Origin: Betaproteobacteria bacterium
GTDB taxonomy: Bacteria; Pseudomonadota; Gammaproteobacteria; Burkholderiales; Nitrosomonadaceae
Length of the DNA stretch: 8,507 bases
NCBI GenBank assembly: GCA_022601315.1
Contig: JAHZIU010000045.1
Span: 1-8,507, forward strand
Reading direction: 5' to 3'
Shown: positions 6,602 to 8,507 of the stretch, one piece after another
Layout: each line of letters opens with the position of its first letter
How positions within the stretch are numbered: the first letter of the stretch is position 1
The notes under the pieces: generated by a model
What the model saw: the letters and a program-made list of their open reading frames with translations, nothing else
Database searches by the model: none
What the model was told of the DNA's origin: nothing
Program-made: the position numbers and the translations under genes

Positions 6602-6928
6602 TTATTCTTGTTTTTCCCACAAAGCTTCCAAGTTGTAATATTCTCGTACAGTTGGTTGCATGATATGCACAACAATATCCCCAACATCAACAAGCAACCA
6701 TTCACCAGTTGTTTCACCCTCAACACTAAAAATACTACCGCCTGCAGCTTTTACTTTTTCCTGTACGTTATTTGCCAAGGCTTTTGTTTGGCGTGACGAA
6801 TCCGCACTAGCAATTATTATAAAATCGAACATCGCGGTTAACTTTGTCACATCTAGAACTTTAATATCTTGCGCCTTTATATCTTCTAGCGCAGAAACAA
6901 TCGTATCAACCAATATTTCTGAATTCAT
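6602..6928 (-). CDS. rsfS: Ribosome silencing factor RsfS
   Basis: This 108-residue protein (E. coli RsfS 105) binds ribosomal protein uL14 on the 50S subunit and blocks joining with the 30S, lowering translation in stationary phase or starvation. The DUF143/Iojap core is clear: VTKLTAMFDFIIIASADSSRQ (28-48), the helix ALANNVQEKVKAAGG, then GEWLLVDVGDIVVHIMQP and REYYNLEALW at the end. Its ATG overlaps the nadD stop in an ATGA, and a GGAGAAGG Shine-Dalgarno lies inside the nadD end, so translation is probably coupled. The nadD-rsfS pairing is conserved across bacteria. Confidence 0.96.
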   Translation of the reverse strand: MNSEILVDTIVSALEDIKAQDIKVLDVTKLTAMFDFIIIASADSSRQTKALANNVQEKVKAAGGSIFSVEGETTGEWLLVDVGDIVVHIMQPTVREYYNLEALWEKQE

Positions 6929-7599
6929 CCTTCTCCATCGTATAAATGATTGATTCTAATATAGTCATAAACAGCTCCCGGCAACAAATATCGTACACTC
7001 CTATTAGAAGCAATTAATGAGCGTATTTGTGTGGAAGAAATTTCTAATAAACTTGTCTTTGCAGCAAAAACCAAGCCTTCTGATTCATGCTCCAACTCAC
7101 TCGCATTGGTTATCCAGCGTGACATACATTCATTTCTTAATACACTTGGTAACGCCTCATTATTCATCACTTGCACATTACCGGGACGACCTACTATCAC
7201 AAAATGGCAAAGCCTGAACAGTTCTTGCCAGCAATACCACATTTGTAATTTCAGAAAAGCGTCTACCCCCATAATAAAACATAGCGCTGTTTTCTCACCA
7301 AACTCCTGTCTATATTCACGCAGTGACGCAACCGTTGAAGTAGCTCCTGAGCGACTAATTTCTCGCTCATCTATAGAAAATTTGGCGTTGTCATGTACGG
7401 CCAAATGTGCCATCGTTTTCCGGTGGCACTTTGAAGCAAAGGGGATATTTCGCAAACGGGGCTCACCTGCAGGCATAAAAAAAAATTGGCTAAAATTAAC
7501 GATATCAAGCAATTCTTCTGCTATACGCAGATGACCATAATGAATTGGGTCAAATGTACCACCATAAATACCAACAAGTGGAAATTTATCATGAACCAT
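6925..7599 (-). CDS. nadD: Nicotinate-nucleotide adenylyltransferase NadD
   Basis: NadD joins nicotinate mononucleotide and ATP to give deamido-NAD, the central step of NAD synthesis, in the cytosol. The protein is 224 residues, typical for the family. The nucleotidyltransferase motif GGTFDPIHYGH (13-23, with the H-x-x-H pair H20 and H23) and the second ATP-binding motif ISSTQIR (187-193) are both intact. FIMGVDAF and IVGRPG are the expected substrate-binding segments. It starts 32 bases after the aceF stop with a poor Shine-Dalgarno, and overlaps rsfS by four bases at its end. Read-through from aceF is likely unless a promoter hides in the aceF 3' end. Confidence 0.96.
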   Translation of the reverse strand: MVHDKFPLVGIYGGTFDPIHYGHLRIAEELLDIVNFSQFFFMPAGEPRLRNIPFASKCHRKTMAHLAVHDNAKFSIDEREISRSGATSTVASLREYRQEFGEKTALCFIMGVDAFLKLQMWYCWQELFRLCHFVIVGRPGNVQVMNNEALPSVLRNECMSRWITNASELEHESEGLVFAAKTSLLEISSTQIRSLIASNRSVRYLLPGAVYDYIRINHLYDGEG

Positions 7600-7631
7600 T
7601 AGAATACGTTATTTCTCAGCGACATTCTTAT

Positions 7632-8507
7632 TTATAATAACGCTAAACGCATATCACTTAGTACTTCAGCTAAATGTGCGGTAAAACGTGCTGCAGATGC
7701 GCCATCAATAACGCGATGATCATAGGATAATGACAAAGGCAACATTAAACGCGGGACAAATTGGTTGTCTCGATAAATAGGTTTATAACTGGCTTTAGAA
7801 ACACCCAAAATAGCAACCTCAGGTGCATTAACAATCGGTGTAAATGCAGTTCCACCTACCCCGCCCAAACTAGATATTGTAAAACTGGCGCCTTGCATTT
7901 CTGTCGGTTTTAGTTTGCCTTCTCGTGCCGATATAGATAAAGCGCCCAGTTCCGCTGCAATAGCCATAACACCTTTCTGATCAACATCGCGTATCACCGG
8001 AACCACTAAGCCATTAACCGTGTCCACTGCAAAACCAAGATGGTAATAATGCTTAATAATTAGATTAGCTTCACCACTATTAGAATCTAATGATGCATTA
8101 AATTCCGGGAATTTTTTCAATGATGAAATAATCGCCTTCATCAAAAACGCTAATAATGTGAGCTTAATGTTATTTTCTTTATTTGCCAGGTTTGATTCCT
8201 TCCTTAAAGCTTCTAATTCAGTAATATCTGCTTCATCAAATTGAGTCACATGCGGAATCATCACCCAATTGCGATGTAAATTTGCACCAGCAATTTGTTT
8301 TATGCGTGTTAAAGACTTTAGCTCCACCGGGCCAAACTTGGCAAAATCAACTTGTGGCCATGGTAATAGGTTAAGTGCTACGCCGCCATCATCGCTTACT
8401 TGGGATTTTGACAACTCCGCTTTGACATACGCTTGCACGTCTTCTTTAAGAATACGTTGCTTAGGGCCACTACCCGTAACCAAATTCAAATTAACGCCCA
8501 GCTCGCG
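7632..8507 (-). CDS. aceF: Pyruvate dehydrogenase E2 (dihydrolipoamide acetyltransferase), 3' part
   Basis: The reading frame is open to the window edge, so the gene is partial; the visible 291 residues are the C-terminal part. The first residues (RELGVNLNLVTGSGPKQRILKEDV) are the peripheral subunit-binding domain that docks E1/E3. A linker and then the segment LNLLPWPQVDFAKFGPVE lead to the catalytic acetyltransferase core (HRNWVMIPHVTQFDEADIT...). The active-site motif DHRVIDG is intact, with His264 and Asp268 counted from the window edge. The lipoyl domains must lie outside. E2 forms the core of the pyruvate dehydrogenase complex and transfers acetyl groups from lipoyl-lysine to CoA. The LLPWP...FAKFG stretch is the AceF form of betaproteobacteria rather than the 2-oxoglutarate or branched-chain E2. 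A GTG/TTG-like internal start should not be used. Confidence 0.96.
   Translation of the reverse strand, partial: RELGVNLNLVTGSGPKQRILKEDVQAYVKAELSKSQVSDDGGVALNLLPWPQVDFAKFGPVELKSLTRIKQIAGANLHRNWVMIPHVTQFDEADITELEALRKESNLANKENNIKLTLLAFLMKAIISSLKKFPEFNASLDSNSGEANLIIKHYYHLGFAVDTVNGLVVPVIRDVDQKGVMAIAAELGALSISAREGKLKPTEMQGASFTISSLGGVGGTAFTPIVNAPEVAILGVSKASYKPIYRDNQFVPRLMLPLSLSYDHRVIDGASAARFTAHLAEVLSDMRLALL

Noticed and set aside
7031..7534. A 167-codon open frame on the plus strand opposite nadD.
   Set aside because: It is wholly antisense to a well-supported nadD, shows no recognisable motif and has no ribosome binding site; it is a shadow frame.

Overview
The window looks like an AT-rich chromosomal segment of a motile betaproteobacterium, probably from the Nitrosomonadales; the taxon is inferred from protein style and gene order, not from a search. 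It holds ten convincing genes in two opposed blocks plus one transposase relic. There is no rRNA, tRNA, CRISPR array or intact mobile element.

The plus-strand block covers 75-3513. A thioredoxin-like [2Fe-2S] ferredoxin (75-383) and a small alpha/beta hydrolase (429-1067) form a likely pair. An 824-base stretch without an intact gene follows. It carries, on the minus strand, the decayed C-terminal half of an IS1380-type transposase (about 1133-1558), then an unassigned stretch, then a near-consensus flagellar sigma-28 promoter (1777-1803). That promoter reads into cheY (1892-2293) and cheZ (2341-3513), the response regulator of the flagellar motor and its phosphatase. CheZ is nearly twice the usual length because four tandem 47-residue acidic repeats have been added before an otherwise ordinary CheZ domain.

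The minus-strand block covers 8507-3560 and is read right to left: the 3' part of aceF (pyruvate dehydrogenase E2, running off the window), nadD, rsfS, rlmH, maf and rng. The order nadD-rsfS-rlmH-maf-rng is a familiar betaproteobacterial housekeeping cluster covering NAD synthesis, ribosome silencing, 23S rRNA methylation, nucleotide pyrophosphatase activity and RNA processing. nadD and rsfS overlap by four bases. A gap of 301 bases separates maf from rng and contains a possible extended -10 promoter for rng. The two blocks converge between cheZ and rng with only 46 bases between stop codons.

Most of the window is ordinary core genome. The observations most worth a second look are the repeat-extended CheZ, the way its repeat unit runs back through the translation start region, and the promoter and 5' leader of cheYZ placed directly beside a transposase graveyard. 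I found no convincing sign of a wholly new system.
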